From positions 76,923,879 to 76,987,878 of the forward strand of contig OV050032.1 of assembly GCA_920105625.2 (NCBI GenBank): 64,000 nt of DNA, in the 5' to 3' direction. This document shows, in pieces, positions 20,130-30,083 of this stretch (within the stretch, counting starts at the first letter, position 1; each line of letters opens with the position of its first letter). A program made the translations under genes and the position numbers. The DNA comes from Clusia tigrina (Eukaryota > Arthropoda > Insecta > Diptera > Clusiidae). The notes under the pieces are model-generated. The model saw only the letters and a program-made list of their open reading frames with translations. It ran no database searches and was not told the origin of the DNA.

Positions 20130-20233
20130 TGTAGTGTATTACACCGGAGATTAATGAAACGCGTTCTTGCTAAGATTGAGTTCATTTTATGACTGCTTTA
20201 ATATCTTCAATTGCTTATAGTTATTCTCTTACA
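20130..20233 (-). repeat. Mag-like 5' LTR (probably truncated)
   Basis: Matches 15383-15486 with a few substitutions. It ends abruptly at 20233, where the 3' LTR context continues for about another 73 bp before its purine tract. Confidence 0.78.
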
Positions 20234-21078
20234 TTGCGAGTTCTGCTAGTGCGAGCAGGTTTGAAAATTGATGTATGTGTGGTTAAAATACAGTGCACCC
20301 CCCTAAACTTAACTCTAACTATCGTAATTCCTGAATTCACTTAACTTCTCAAAATAATTGAAAAAATACAATTTTTTTGATAATTTCTCATTGTCAATGA
20401 ACCCTCAAGATCCACGAGTCGAAATATTGCAGTGGTGTTTAAGTAAAAAAATTAATTTGATACACTAAAAAATTCTTTTCGTAATTATTAAAGAAAGAAA
20501 CACTACCTCTGTTTAATTAAAAGCATAAATCCTTCAACTTAATTCGTTTATCTGAATTTTTGACCCATTTTGAAGTTTTTTCTGAGATTATTGAAACTGT
20601 TGTTATATGTGAGAATACTGTAAATAGGTTTAATTCTCTTTTGTCCGATAATCAATTTCGCGGAATTTTAAGAAATATGTGCGTTTGTTGCGTTGAGCTG
20701 ATGTTATTCTTACAGAAAGTTATATCTACGAGTATATATACATCAAATATGTTTTATATATACATATATAAAATAATCGAGTTGTTCGCAGTTTTCTTAT
20801 CTCCACTTTGTCGCAGTGGCTATGCCCATTCAAATAGCCATTCTCATTGCCGATCGTCATGGCCAAAGCCGAAGTAAAGAAATAGGATTAGACTTCACGA
20901 CGGATTTAAGTGTTTAAATGCAATGAAATAAATTAATATACACTCTGTAACGTAAACAATTCATTAAGAAAATAAACAAAAGTAAAAGAAAACAGGAAAA
21001 TAATATAATATCCCGATTCTACTTAATTTTTTTCCAAACAAAATTTTTGATATTCGGATTCATCAGCTATTTGTGTAA
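20234..21078. other. Unassigned AT-rich DNA
   Basis: No recognisable gene. A TACAGTGCACCCCC stretch at about 20290 resembles the terminal inverted repeats of pogo/Tigger-like transposons, but no matching end is visible nearby. The + strand frame at 20560-20877 has no family features. Confidence 0.4.
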
Positions 21079-21156
21079 ATTAATAGATTAGCTCTTCATG
21101 CTGCTGGCTAGGCCAGACGCGTCAGTAGTGCGAACGCTAAGGCGTGCGGTCTGACG
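21079..21156 (-). repeat. Errantivirus-like LTR, terminal 78 bp only
   Basis: Matches 22473-22550, the gag-proximal end of the full LTR, with a few differences. It joins gag sequence directly at 21157, so an internal deletion removed everything from mid-gag to the U5 end of this 3' LTR. Confidence 0.82.
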
Positions 21157-21985
21157 CCGAATGCCCTTCCTGCTGGTGCTGACCGGATGAATTAGACGGA
21201 TGGGAGGGTTCGAATGACCTCCTAGGGTTATTCGGCTGATCGCTGAAGGCGGGTCTACCGAAGGGTGGTCTCTGTTGCGTACCCTGGGATGTTGGGTAGG
21301 CTGCTCGAGAAGTGGAAGGTCCTTCAATTCCCAGTGGTGCTCCATATCCGGGTAACGCTTGCCTCTGGCTTGCCCATTGACGACCATCTCGTGGTGGCCG
21401 CGGCTCCCGGATTGGTTGCGTATCAAAGTATGGTGAACGAAACGACTCCTCCTGCTGCCTTGGGTTTGACCACTGTGTGACTCTGTCAGTCTGTGCGCGT
21501 GCTTGGTTCTCCTCTAGCTCAAGAGTGTATCTGCTTCCCCCATTATTATGCCACGAATTAAGTGCACCGCCTGGTAATGTTTGGTGGTACCTTCCAAGCG
21601 GTCAAACGGGTCATAAGCGCTTTGAGCAGCCCGTCGCCAGGAGGCGTACTGTGATCGGCTACCTCCGAATTCCCTTAGGGCCTGTATCAGAACCAAAGAT
21701 TCGTCAGACCCCGAGTCGGCGTTGAACACCACGTCTCTGTACGGCTCAACAATGGAGGCAGTCTGCTTCAGGGAATGGATCCCAGGCGGAGTTCCTCAAT
21801 GAGCTGCAAGCTCTCGTTGAAGCGACGCTCACCATCTTTGGCCACGGCAGTAAGGGTGGTGTTCAAGAGTGCCTTATAGAAGGATACCCCCTGGGAAGTA
21901 CCCCCAAAACTCAGGTGCTCCCGCCTCAGCAAACGGACAATCCCCACTATGCATTTTCTAAATTGGATTCTATTAAGTCACGGGT
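21157..21985 (-). pseudogene. Errantivirus-like gag, truncated
   Basis: The frame at 21514-21732 gives S-Q-Y-A-S-W-R-R-A-A-Q-S-A-Y and H-Y-Q-A-V-H-L-I-R-G, the conserved capsid core of errantivirus Gag (S-W-R-x-A-A-x-x-A followed by H-Y-x-A-V). An upstream frame reaches about 21985. The downstream frame (21088-21426) is Arg/Pro/Ser-rich and shifted. A stop lies near 21776. Gag would form the particle shell; here it is cut off by the deletion into the LTR. Confidence 0.65.
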
Positions 21986-22453
21986 TGTGCGATTATTACA
22001 GGAAAAATCGTATAACTATAAATTGCAACAAAAAATGGTTTAACAATATCTTACAGTACTAGTAGAGGAGCTGATGTCTTCATTAGTCTGCTGATAGCTG
22101 CTGCTGTATCCGGTAGGACTGCTCAGATTAGTTATCGCAGATTTTAGCGAGAGCTACCTAGATTAGGCTGCACGTCGACTTTTACGACGGCGTAATCGCT
22201 TATCTTCAATTTAGTTTATATGCAGTCTTACTGACCTGGAGGGTCCCGTACGAATCGCAGATTTCAGACTCTTTTTTTAAATTTATTATCTTTCAACCTG
22301 GAGGGTCCCGTAGGAGTCGCAGATTTCAGATTTCTTTTTATGGTGCGATGGTTTTAAATGGCGCTACCGGTCAAGGTAGTCCGTGCACCGCCTATATTTT
22401 GCTGCACTAAACCCTCTCCAAGGGTTGGTTTCTTGAGACCACGACTTTTTCGC

Positions 22454-22472
22454 GGTCCCTGCTCGGGCGCCA
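22454..22472 (-). promoter_or_regulatory. Errantivirus-like primer-binding site (tRNA-Lys)
   Basis: In element orientation TGGCGCCCGAGCAGGGACC follows the LTR directly. It differs at one position from the complement of the 3' end of tRNA-Lys(UUU) over its first 16 bases. Lysine primers are used by gypsy-type errantiviruses. Confidence 0.75.
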
Positions 22473-23340
22473 ATTAATAGATTAGCTCTTCCTGCTGCTG
22501 GCTAGGCCAGACGCGTCAGTCCTGCGAACGCTAAGGCGTGCGGTCTGACGGTGAAGGAAGGTGTCACAGCGACAGCGGCGATCGTCAATCAAAACAGTTA
22601 TTTGCGATAACAATTAGATTTTTATTCACTAATGTGTTTACAAATAGTTCACAATTTAGTTTACTATTTCGAGTTTACAATTTCATTTTATTATTTTGAA
22701 TTTAATTTAATTCACAATTCCAATTTTATTTTACTATTTAAACAACCAGCTAGAATTCACAATTCCAATTTTTATTGTTATTTAAATGTTTAATTGACTG
22801 GTTTTAACCGCACAACCGTATTCTTTCTAACTCCCAATAGAACTGAACTATTCCCAAATTCTGAGTTTGTCACGAAACCTCGGTTCGGAGGCCTACGTGA
22901 CCTAAAGTGTCGCGACAGCAAACATCAACGCTCGCACAGTTTGGGTTCCCACCATTTTCGCTTTCCGGTGCATCGACCGATCGCGCCCGATTTCACCGAA
23001 TGCACTTGATCGATGCAGAATCAGTGAAATGCAGGTAATCGAACTGCAGCACCGTCGTTTGGGTGCTTTGGGGCGGAAGTCTGACCGTTGCGAATACCTT
23101 AGAGCGAGGTGCATTGAACGATGGATGTCCCACACGCGCATGGTGGACGGACAGACGGACAACTTGCACACGCGAGATGGACGGACGTCTTGCACGCGCA
23201 AGCAAAAGTTGACGCTGATGGATAGTCAACTTGTACGGGCTTTGTACGGGCACATGAAGCGTAGAGTTGACGTTGACGGATCGACAACTTGTACGCGCAC
23301 ATGACGTGCCGGTGGAAAGCCACAATGCACCCCACTAACT
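22473..23340 (-). repeat. Errantivirus-like full LTR (868 bp)
   Basis: In element orientation it starts AGTTAGTGGGG directly after the purine tract TTAAGAGGGGGAGG and ends CTATTAAT directly before the primer site. AGTTA-type starts are usual in errantivirus LTRs, which often lack the TG...CA ends. It serves as 3' LTR for the env on its right and as 5' LTR for the gag on its left. Its env-proximal 670 bp recur at 62000-62666. ORFs called inside it are not credible genes. Confidence 0.85.
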
Positions 23341-23354
23341 CCTCCCCCTCTTAA
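23341..23354 (-). promoter_or_regulatory. Errantivirus-like polypurine tract
   Basis: TTAAGAGGGGGAGG in element orientation, next to the LTR start. It is the expected primer for plus-strand DNA. It overlaps the last codons of the env tail frame. Confidence 0.75.
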
Positions 23355-24840
23355 GCGCAGCCGTCCTCGGCTGACGGTGCAGGCGGGCCGGTAGGTCTGT
23401 TGGAGCGCCAATTCCTAATGAATTGGAGCACCCTTAGGTTATTCTGAGCCTCTTTGTTTCTCTTTCTAGATTTGCAGGCCCAAACGATTATGACTAATGC
23501 TAGCAAGGCCACGGTTATAGCCCCTGCTATGATCAGGTTCTGCAGTGACATAGCCACGACCTAGTTGCGTACCGTGTTTATTTGGTCGAGATTAACTTCA
23601 TTGAGCTCGCGCAAATAAGGGAGGGATAACACCGACGTGAAATCAGTAAGATTCACTGTATGGAAAGAAGGAATACCCGCCCTCAGTGAAGGTGTCCTTT
23701 TGGGATTTATGTAGGAGGTGCCGTTAATAAGAACTTCCGAATCGAACGTTATTAGCACAGTTCCATTCACCTTTACGGGCGCCCTCTTCGATACCTCGAT
23801 TATGGTGGGTTGGCTTCTTAAAAGTATGACTCCGTCGTCGATAATCTTAAGAGGGGGCGTGTCGTGGGCTGGAACCGAGTTGCAAGATGATGAAAAGTTG
23901 TTCGCTAAGCGACTAACGCAGGTGTCGGAAGGGTTGCGCTCGCAAAACCACATCGTCTTGTCGGATGGGTTGCAAGTTAAAGTGGGCAGGAAAGTTCTGT
24001 CACAGTTAGCTAAAACAGACGAGCCCAATGACAGGACAAATTTATTCTCCTTGACGACAGGGAATACTAACGTATGCTCGTAGACTCGATCCACAATTGG
24101 ATATTTGACCAGGAAGTACAGCTCTGTCTCGCTCTGGTACAGTGAAATATTCGAGACAGCTATAATGCTCATCACCGTCACATTCCCCGAGTGCTCCTCC
24201 CTTACTAGCTCCTCCAAGTCACGGGCGTGCAATAATGTGGGATTTACGACGTTTAACCTAGCCATCGCGATAGAATTCAGGAGGTTATTAAATTCCATCA
24301 TGATCACCCTATTGCGGCTGGTCACCAAAGAGAACAGGCTGGCTGTGTCGAGCCTATCCCGTTTGGTGGCTCTCATGAGCTCGTTCACGGCGTGGCTTAG
24401 GTGTCGAATTTGATCCAGCATTACTGTATTGATGTGTATTTGTTGCCCGTGTGATGCGATTAGCCGGTCCTGAGTGCGCGTCAGAGCTTGGAAGTCACCG
24501 GCATCGGGAGAGCCGGCAATGAATTTTAATGCCGAACCCAATATGTCAATGCCGCGGGCATGTCTATGATGAACTTGAATCAGCTGCAGTAGGCGGTTGA
24601 TCTGCTCTATGTCAGCTTCAATTAGTTTCCTCATGTGGGATTCCGGGAAGTATTGAAGGATATTTTCCGACTGTTCAACCTTTCCCCAATACTCCGACAA
24701 GTTGGTGGCGTGACGCAAATACCCGTGGTCCGTAAACTAGGCTACTTTTCCTCCGGTGACAGGCACATAATAGGAATGGTTGTAATCATGGATGCTGCAG
24801 TGCATGTCATGCAGACCCAATAGTAACCTGCAACGATGTG
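23351..24840 (-). pseudogene. Errantivirus-like env, copy 1
   Basis: Envelope glycoprotein gene of the insect F-protein-like type, which would mediate membrane fusion. The main frame 23561-24718 (385 codons) has the conserved E-Y-W-G-K-V-E-Q-S-E and H-H-R-H-A-R-G-I-D-I-L-G segments and Cys pairs near its end. A TAG at 23561-23563 then interrupts the same frame. Beyond it the frame encodes one strong membrane span (I-I-A-G-A-I-T-V-A-L-L-A-L-V-I-I-V-W) and a basic tail, ending near 23351. Upstream, the frame continues to about 24840 with a TAG at 24737-24739. The N-terminus and signal peptide are cut off at the LINE-D junction. Confidence 0.82.
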
Positions 24841-24919
24841 GTTGAAGTTTCGTGGATGGTAATGGTAATGGTTGTACGGGTTAGGCTAAGGCCTTTATCT
24901 ATTATGCGCCCCTTCGTAC

Positions 24920-27900
24920 TTAATTATTTAGTATACTTAGTATGTCAAGGAATCGAACCAACTCCTTTGGAGAGAGCATTTGACGGTCTTCATCTTCTAG
25001 TATATAGGAACCTAAGATCCTGTAAGATTGTGTGTGTTGCAGGCGAAGCGGCCTGTTAATGCTCCAGAGAGTAATCTAAGGCATTTTTTGTTTAAGGTAA
25101 GAGCGATGTTTGCTCTATTTGCGTCAAAGCTCAGGAATTTTTTGGAGTGATTGAGGCCGTCAATACCATTCCAATATTCACTGATTTTATGTTGGATCCA
25201 TTTTTTGGTCTGTTGTTTTATGTTGTTTTTATTAAAGCCAAAGAAGGGGGTGGGTCCAATAAATGATCCTTCAGCCCCTTTTTTGGCATAAAGGTCTGCC
25301 TTTTCGTTACCTTCGTGTCCTTCGTGTCCTGGCACCCAAATCAGAGAGACCTGATAGTGGATGGCCAGTTCGTTGAGTGCGTTGTTACACTCTATAAGGA
25401 CTTTTGAAGTAAACGTGTAGCTTTTAAGAGCTTTGAGGACTGATTGACTGTCTGAGAGTATTTTAATTTTCACTCCTTTATGTCCTCTTTTAGAAAAGAT
25501 TTCCACTGTTTCCATTATAGCATAGAGCTCCGCATGGAAAATCGTGGTATCTGCACTTAGGGTTATTGATTTGTGTGCTCTAGGTCCCACTACTCCTGCT
25601 CCTACCCCCTGGAGCGTTTTGGATCCATCTGTATACCATTTTTGCGATTCATCGTGTAGCCATGTTGGGCTATCGTGCCACTCCTCCCTTGATGGGAATA
25701 TGACATTGTACCTCATGGTGAAATTGAGTACTAAGTCTGTGTGGTCACTTGCCTGGGTCATATGAGTAGCATCTTTGACCAAATTTAGAATTTCTAGGTG
25801 TCCAGTGAGATTTGCTAGTTTGAATTTTTCAATTGTATGGATTGAGAGTGCTTGCCTTGCAGCTTCCTCTTGTATTGCTAGGTGTAGCGGTGCTAAATTT
25901 AACAGCGCTTCCATGCCAGCAGTTGGGGTAGTTCTCATAGCCCCTGTGATGCTTAGGATTGCCAGCCTTTGTAATTTGCACAGTTTTAATATGGCTGTTG
26001 TTTGTTTTGTTTTTCCCCCACCATACCAATGCCCTATATAGTATGATGGGTCTAACCATTTGGGGGTATATCCAGAAGGTCACTTTGGGGCTCAGACCCC
26101 AGGATTTTCCCAGAAGTTTTTTTGTAGTCCAAAGGTTTTTCGTGGCCTTTTTTATTACCGAGTTAAGGTGAGTTTTTTATCCAGGATTATACCTAGATAT
26201 TTTACCTCTTCCTGTAAGGGTACCTCTATTCCATTTATTTGTAATGTTGGGATATCAAATGCCCTTTTCCTGGTGAAGGGGACAATAGTGGTTTTGGTGG
26301 GGTTGATTGAAATCCCTTCTTTCCTGCACCACTCCCATGTTGTGTCTAAGGCATCTTGCATCAGGTCTCCAATAGTCCTTTCATGATTGCCTTGGATTAT
26401 TATAGATATGTCATCTGCATATCCAATTGTTTTGTATCCTTTATTATTAAGGATCTGTTTTAGGTTATCAACTAGTATGGACCATAGCAGTGGTGATAGT
26501 ACTCCCCCCTGCGGACATCCCTTTACCGCTGTAACACTCATGTTAACTTGCCCTAAAGAGGCTGTGATTATTCTTTGGTTTAGCATATTGCTTACCCATT
26601 TTACTATTGCTGGATCTGCCCCCTGTTGGAGAGTACCAGTTCTATTGCTTGAAAGTTCGCATTGTCGAAAGCGCCCTCAATGTCCATGAATGCACAGAGG
26701 GCTACCTCCTTTAGGCCTAGTGCCTTTTCAATATCACTAACAATTGTGTGCAGTGCTGTGACTGTAGATTTCCCTTTTTGATAAGCAAATTGTAGCTTAT
26801 GTAGTGGAGTATTAGATGTTACCTCCTCTCTTAGGTAGCAGTCGAATATCTTTTCCATGGTTTTTAACATGAAGGACGTTAGACTGATTGGCCTGTAGGA
26901 TTTGGGAGATTCAGGGGGTTTATTTCCACGCTTTGGTAGGAATATAGCCTTGACCTCTCGCCAAACCCTAGGAACATATCCCAATATTAAACTATATCTA
27001 AAGATTTGAACCAAAATTTGTATTAATCTCCTGGTCCCTTTTGAAAGTAGGGCTGGAAATATACCATCAGGTCCGGGTGATTTGTAGGGTTTAAACGAGC
27101 TGATTGCCCATTCAACCCTTTAAAATTTTACTATTCTGAAGATAGCGATTGTACGCTGACACCCCATGATCGTTGTCGCTGGTTGTTTTAGGCCGGCAAT
27201 CAGGGAAATGAGTTTTAAGAAGAAGCTCTAGTGTATCATTAAAAGTGTTTGTGAAAGTACCATCCGGTGCCTTTAGAGTGCCAATTGGATTAATTACCCC
27301 CTTGGACAGTGATTTTTGTATCCTGGCTCTCGTTGGGACATCTTTAAGTTCTTCACAGAAGTTTTTCCATGAGTTCCTTTTTGATTTCCTCAGTTCCTTG
27401 TTGTATAGTGTCAGGGATTTCTTATATTCCTCCCATGTTTTGTATTTCTTTGCGTCATTGAATTTAGACCTTGCTATTTGACGCAAATTAGCTAGTTCTT
27501 TGTTCCACTAAGGGACCCTCTTCGTTGAGGTTTTTGTCTTGAGTGGACTACATTCGTGATATGAGGATATAATGGAGTCAGTCAGAGCTTCAACTGATGC
27601 ATCCAATTCCTCTGTCGATCTTATGTGAAGCATGCTTCTGGTTAGCTTAGTTTCTAAGCACTCTGAGTATTTATCCTAGTTTGTTGATTAAGGGCTTCTA
27701 TAGAGCATTACGCTCTTATTTAACCCCATGATTTCAAAGAGAATATGTTTATGATCAGACATTGAGTCCTCATCAGAGACTCTCCAGTTCATGATCATAT
27801 CAAGTGAATTATTTGTTATGAGTGTTAAGTCAAGAACCTCTTGTCGTATGGCATTTTCAAAGGTGGGTTTATTGCCCCTGTTTGCAATAGCTATGTTAGT

Positions 27901-28392
27901 TTGTAGTAAAAATTCTAGGAGTGACTCACCTCTTGTGTTTGTATCTGTACTGCCCCAGATTGTATTGTGCGCATTTGCATCGCAACCAATGATTAACGTC
28001 TTGTTGTGTGTCTTACAGTAGTTCACTAGACCTATGATATTCGGTGGTGGTGCTTCGTTGGTGTCTCCTGTAAGGTAAGCTGAGGCTATGACAGCCTCTA
28101 TTTTCTTCCCATTTGCATCCATTTCGACGAGTACTGCTGCTATGTCGCCATTCATAAACTCTATAAATGGCAGATATTTAATATTGGTATCAATGATAAG
28201 TGCAGCCCTTGGTTTGGCTGCACCCACGTCATAGATTACCTGTGTGTTTGGTGTATTGAGGCCTACTATCTTGCCTCTATGTATCCAGGGCTCCTGGATA
28301 AGCCCTATGTTGGTGATTCCACCGGCAAACCTTCTGCTAAGTTCGGCCGTTGCAGCATTAGCATGGTGAAGATTTGCCTGGATGCACTTCAT
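24920..28392 (-). pseudogene. LINE-D ORF2: endonuclease, RT, RNase H
   Basis: The endonuclease frame 27688-28392 is intact and has all key motifs: Q-A-N-L-H-H, L-I-Q-E-P-W, G-C-D-A-N-A-H-N and S-D-H-K. RT frames 26604-27014 and 26155-26586 have F-M-D-I-E-G-A-F-D-N (motif A), G-C-P-Q-G-G-V-L-S-P-L (motif B) and I-G-Y-A-D-D-I-S (catalytic box). RNase H frame 25012-25938 has Y-T-D-G-S-K, F-H-A-E-L, L-S-D-S-Q and V-P-G-H-E. Frameshifts at about 27690, 27110, 26590 and 26150, plus a deletion of the Cys-rich C-terminal segment near 25010, inactivate it. Confidence 0.88.
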
Positions 28393-29538
28393 GTTGGTGC
28401 TACTGAGTTGGGGTTGGATGGAGTACTTTCGTCCTCTTCTTCCAACTCCACAGCATCCATTTTATCCGCCAGCTCATCAGCATTGGCGGATGCAGCCTTT
28501 AGCCTGAGATTCACTTGGCCAAAGTTAAAGTTGACCTTATCACCGGATTCCACAAGGCTGGCTGCTGATTTCTGGTCTACTGCTAGGACCAGAGTTACGT
28601 TAGAGCCTCTTTCAGCTCTTCGTAGTGTACGCCACGACTCGACGTAGGCCTTTGTTCTGCCCCTGCAAAAAGTCCAGGATCCTAGAGGTTTCCAGGGACT
28701 GGGAGTTGGGAAAGTACCCCACAGCGGTCCGCGAATGAGGTATCTTGGACTCCTCTGTGACCCACAGTGAAGCACCTTCCCAAGGCGACGTGTTGGTGAT
28801 GGCCGCCTTTAGCCAGTCTATTGACGCGCTATCTTTACAGTGCAGAACCATGTATCCTGCTTTGTGGATAGCGCCCAGGAACGCTGGTTTTGTAGCCTGT
28901 TGTTTTCCGGCTATAATTTTATCCAGGATGAGTTTCTGGATGGAGTCCATTTGCTCCGTTGTTAGGGGCGTATTGGGATAGTCCCTTGCGAGTACTGCCA
29001 TTTTGATGCCTGTCACCACATCCTTGTAGGGGGCAGTGGGCTGCCTCTTCTTGGATGTATTTTCATTCAAATTTGGTGCGTCTGCTGCATATGTTGCTGT
29101 TTGTGCTGTTTTAATAGCCGGTGCTGCTGCTCCTGCTGCGGCCTTGGAGGTGGAGGGTTGATCATCCTTTAGCCGCTTTTTATATGTGGCCTCTGGAGGT
29201 GTTTGTTCGGCCGACCTCTGCCTTTTGGGGCCTGGTTTTCCGCCTTCGACCTTGTTTGTGGGCATAGGGAGCATAGCTTTGGCGTATGCCTCTTCTCTGC
29301 TGAACCCTTTCTTGAGGAAGTAACTGAGCCTCTTTTTGCCCGCGCCGCTGAGGCTTTTAGGCTTTTCAGCTGCTGATTCCGTGCCTATCGGATTTTGGTG
29401 GTCGGTGTTGTGACTCGCGCCAATCGAGGGCTGCTCTGCCTCTCTTTGCTGAGGTGCTGTGGCCTCTTTGTGTGAGCTATTGTGGCTGCTCTCGCCATTC
29501 GGTTTTTGTTTGTTGTCTGTGTTCATTTTTGTTCCCAC
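28389..29538 (-). pseudogene. LINE-D ORF1 (DUF4780-like), one frameshift
   Basis: The frame 28612-29538 starts at ATG 29538 (a second in-frame ATG lies 12 bp on). It runs through a Lys/Pro/Ala-rich N-terminal half to a folded domain with K-A-G-Y-M-V-L-H-C-K-D-S-A-S-I-D-W-L. It shifts near 28660 into the frame 28389-28775, which gives E-R-G-S-N-V-T-L-V-L-A-V-D and an acidic tail (E-L-E-E-E-D-E). The position before ORF2 and the similarity in layout to LINE-B ORF1 support an RNA-binding ORF1 protein. DUF4780 membership is my recollection of the pattern. Confidence 0.78.
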
Positions 29539-29976
29539 GAGTAAAGGGGAAATATCGGTCCACTACGCCAGTGCCCCGGTAGCGCAGTAAGGCATGGATT
29601 GAAATGGGGCCTTGCCTGGGCACCCCAAGTTCGCTATTAAGCTTGACTCTACCCCGTCAAGCAAGCCCACCAGCATAGCTGTTCCACTGTGGGTTTAGGT
29701 TGTTTGTTTGGGTCAATAGGCCTGTCCGCGCTCCAGACTGGAGATCCAGAGCGCGGGCGGACCCTTGCCCCAGGGAGTTTTTCTTCTTCTCGCCCGGCTA
29801 TCGGCGGCTCAATTTCAGCAGAGACATGACCGTACTGAAAATGAGCCATTGGTCTGAAAGATAGCCGCACTTCCCCGAAGGGCTGACCACTTAGCTAGCG
29901 CCAAGCGGGCAACCTAGCTAGCCCCTCAATGTCAGACCACGAATCGTAGTTATCTACTTTCAACCTATGCGTTGGT
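29539..29976 (-). other. LINE-D 5' UTR between ribozyme and ORF1
   Basis: GC-richer than the flanking virus-like DNA, with short frames but no conserved protein. It runs from the end of the ribozyme candidate to ATG 29538. HDV-like ribozymes in other LINEs have been linked to cap-independent translation starts downstream; nothing in the sequence tests that here. Confidence 0.6.
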
Positions 29977-30083
29977 GGTAGTTCTTTGTTTATATGCTGG
30001 ACCACATCACAGTCTTTCATGTAACATGTTCCAGCACATATCAAGCCCCTACACCGCGACAAGGTGACTACCTACGTAGGGGC
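29977..30083 (-). ncRNA. Candidate HDV-like self-cleaving ribozyme at the 5' end of LINE-D
   Basis: Minus-strand RNA starting at G30083 contains every helix of the HDV double pseudoknot, in order. P1 is GCCCCUA (30083-30077) with UAGGGGC (30051-30045), 7 bp. P2 is GGUAGU (30072-30067) with ACUACC (29982-29977), 6 bp. P3 is CACC (30066-30063) with GGUG (30055-30052) around loop UUGUCGC. P4 is a long hairpin whose base is AUAUGUGCUGGA (30041-30030) with UCCAGCAUAU (30001-29992). P2 abuts P3 and P3' abuts P1', as in HDV. J4/2 is AAACAAAGA with the candidate catalytic C at 29988. Such ribozymes define the RNA 5' end in R2 and several other LINE groups. P1.1 is weak (only U-G pairs), and no test was run. 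Confidence 0.68.

Larger units (their letters stand above)
15383..20233 (-). mobile_element. Mag-like Ty3/gypsy LTR retrotransposon, degenerate
   Basis: A 104-bp sequence at 15383-15486 is repeated at 20130-20233. Between them, on the minus strand, lie gag, protease, RT, RNase H and integrase in Ty3/gypsy order. In element orientation the repeat begins TGTAAGAG and ends CACTACA. Short LTRs and a serine tRNA primer are features of the Mag lineage. No target duplication flanks the element (left ATAAT, right TTGCG). That fits truncation of the 5' LTR: a polypurine-like AAGGAGGAG at 15562-15570 suggests the 3' LTR really extends to about 15559. Confidence 0.85.
21079..24855 (-). mobile_element. 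Errantivirus-like provirus segment: env, LTR, gag, partial LTR
   Basis: On the minus strand, right to left: an env remnant (24840 to 23351), a purine tract (23354-23341), a full LTR (23340-22473), a tRNA-Lys primer site, leader, a truncated gag and the last 78 bp of a second LTR (21156-21079). env directly before an LTR that is directly followed by gag means that two proviral units share one LTR, a head-to-tail array. Insect errantiviruses are Ty3/gypsy elements with an envelope gene. All genes are broken. Confidence 0.82.
24856..30083 (-). mobile_element. LINE-D: LOA-like LINE, nearly full length
   Basis: From a 5' end at about 30083, through a 5' UTR, ORF1 (29538-28389), ORF2 (28392-24920) and a short 3' UTR, to an ATTACC-type repeat tail at about 24857-24874. 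ORF1 and ORF2 overlap by ATGA at 28392-28389. It shares domain order and 5' UTR features with LINE-B but is a different family. It separates errantivirus pol (right) from env (left), so it probably inserted into that provirus. I see no clear target duplication. Confidence 0.85.

Noticed and set aside
20285..20315. Terminal-inverted-repeat-like TACAGTGCACCCCC
   Set aside because: No inverted partner found nearby, so a pogo-like element cannot be supported.
20560..20877. 105-codon + strand ORF
   Set aside because: Low-complexity, Ile/Tyr/Ser-rich, no conserved motif; likely chance in AT-rich DNA.
22902..23335. Several ORFs on both strands, repeated at 62228-62673
   Set aside because: They lie inside the errantivirus-like LTR; the duplicate simply reflects the second LTR copy.
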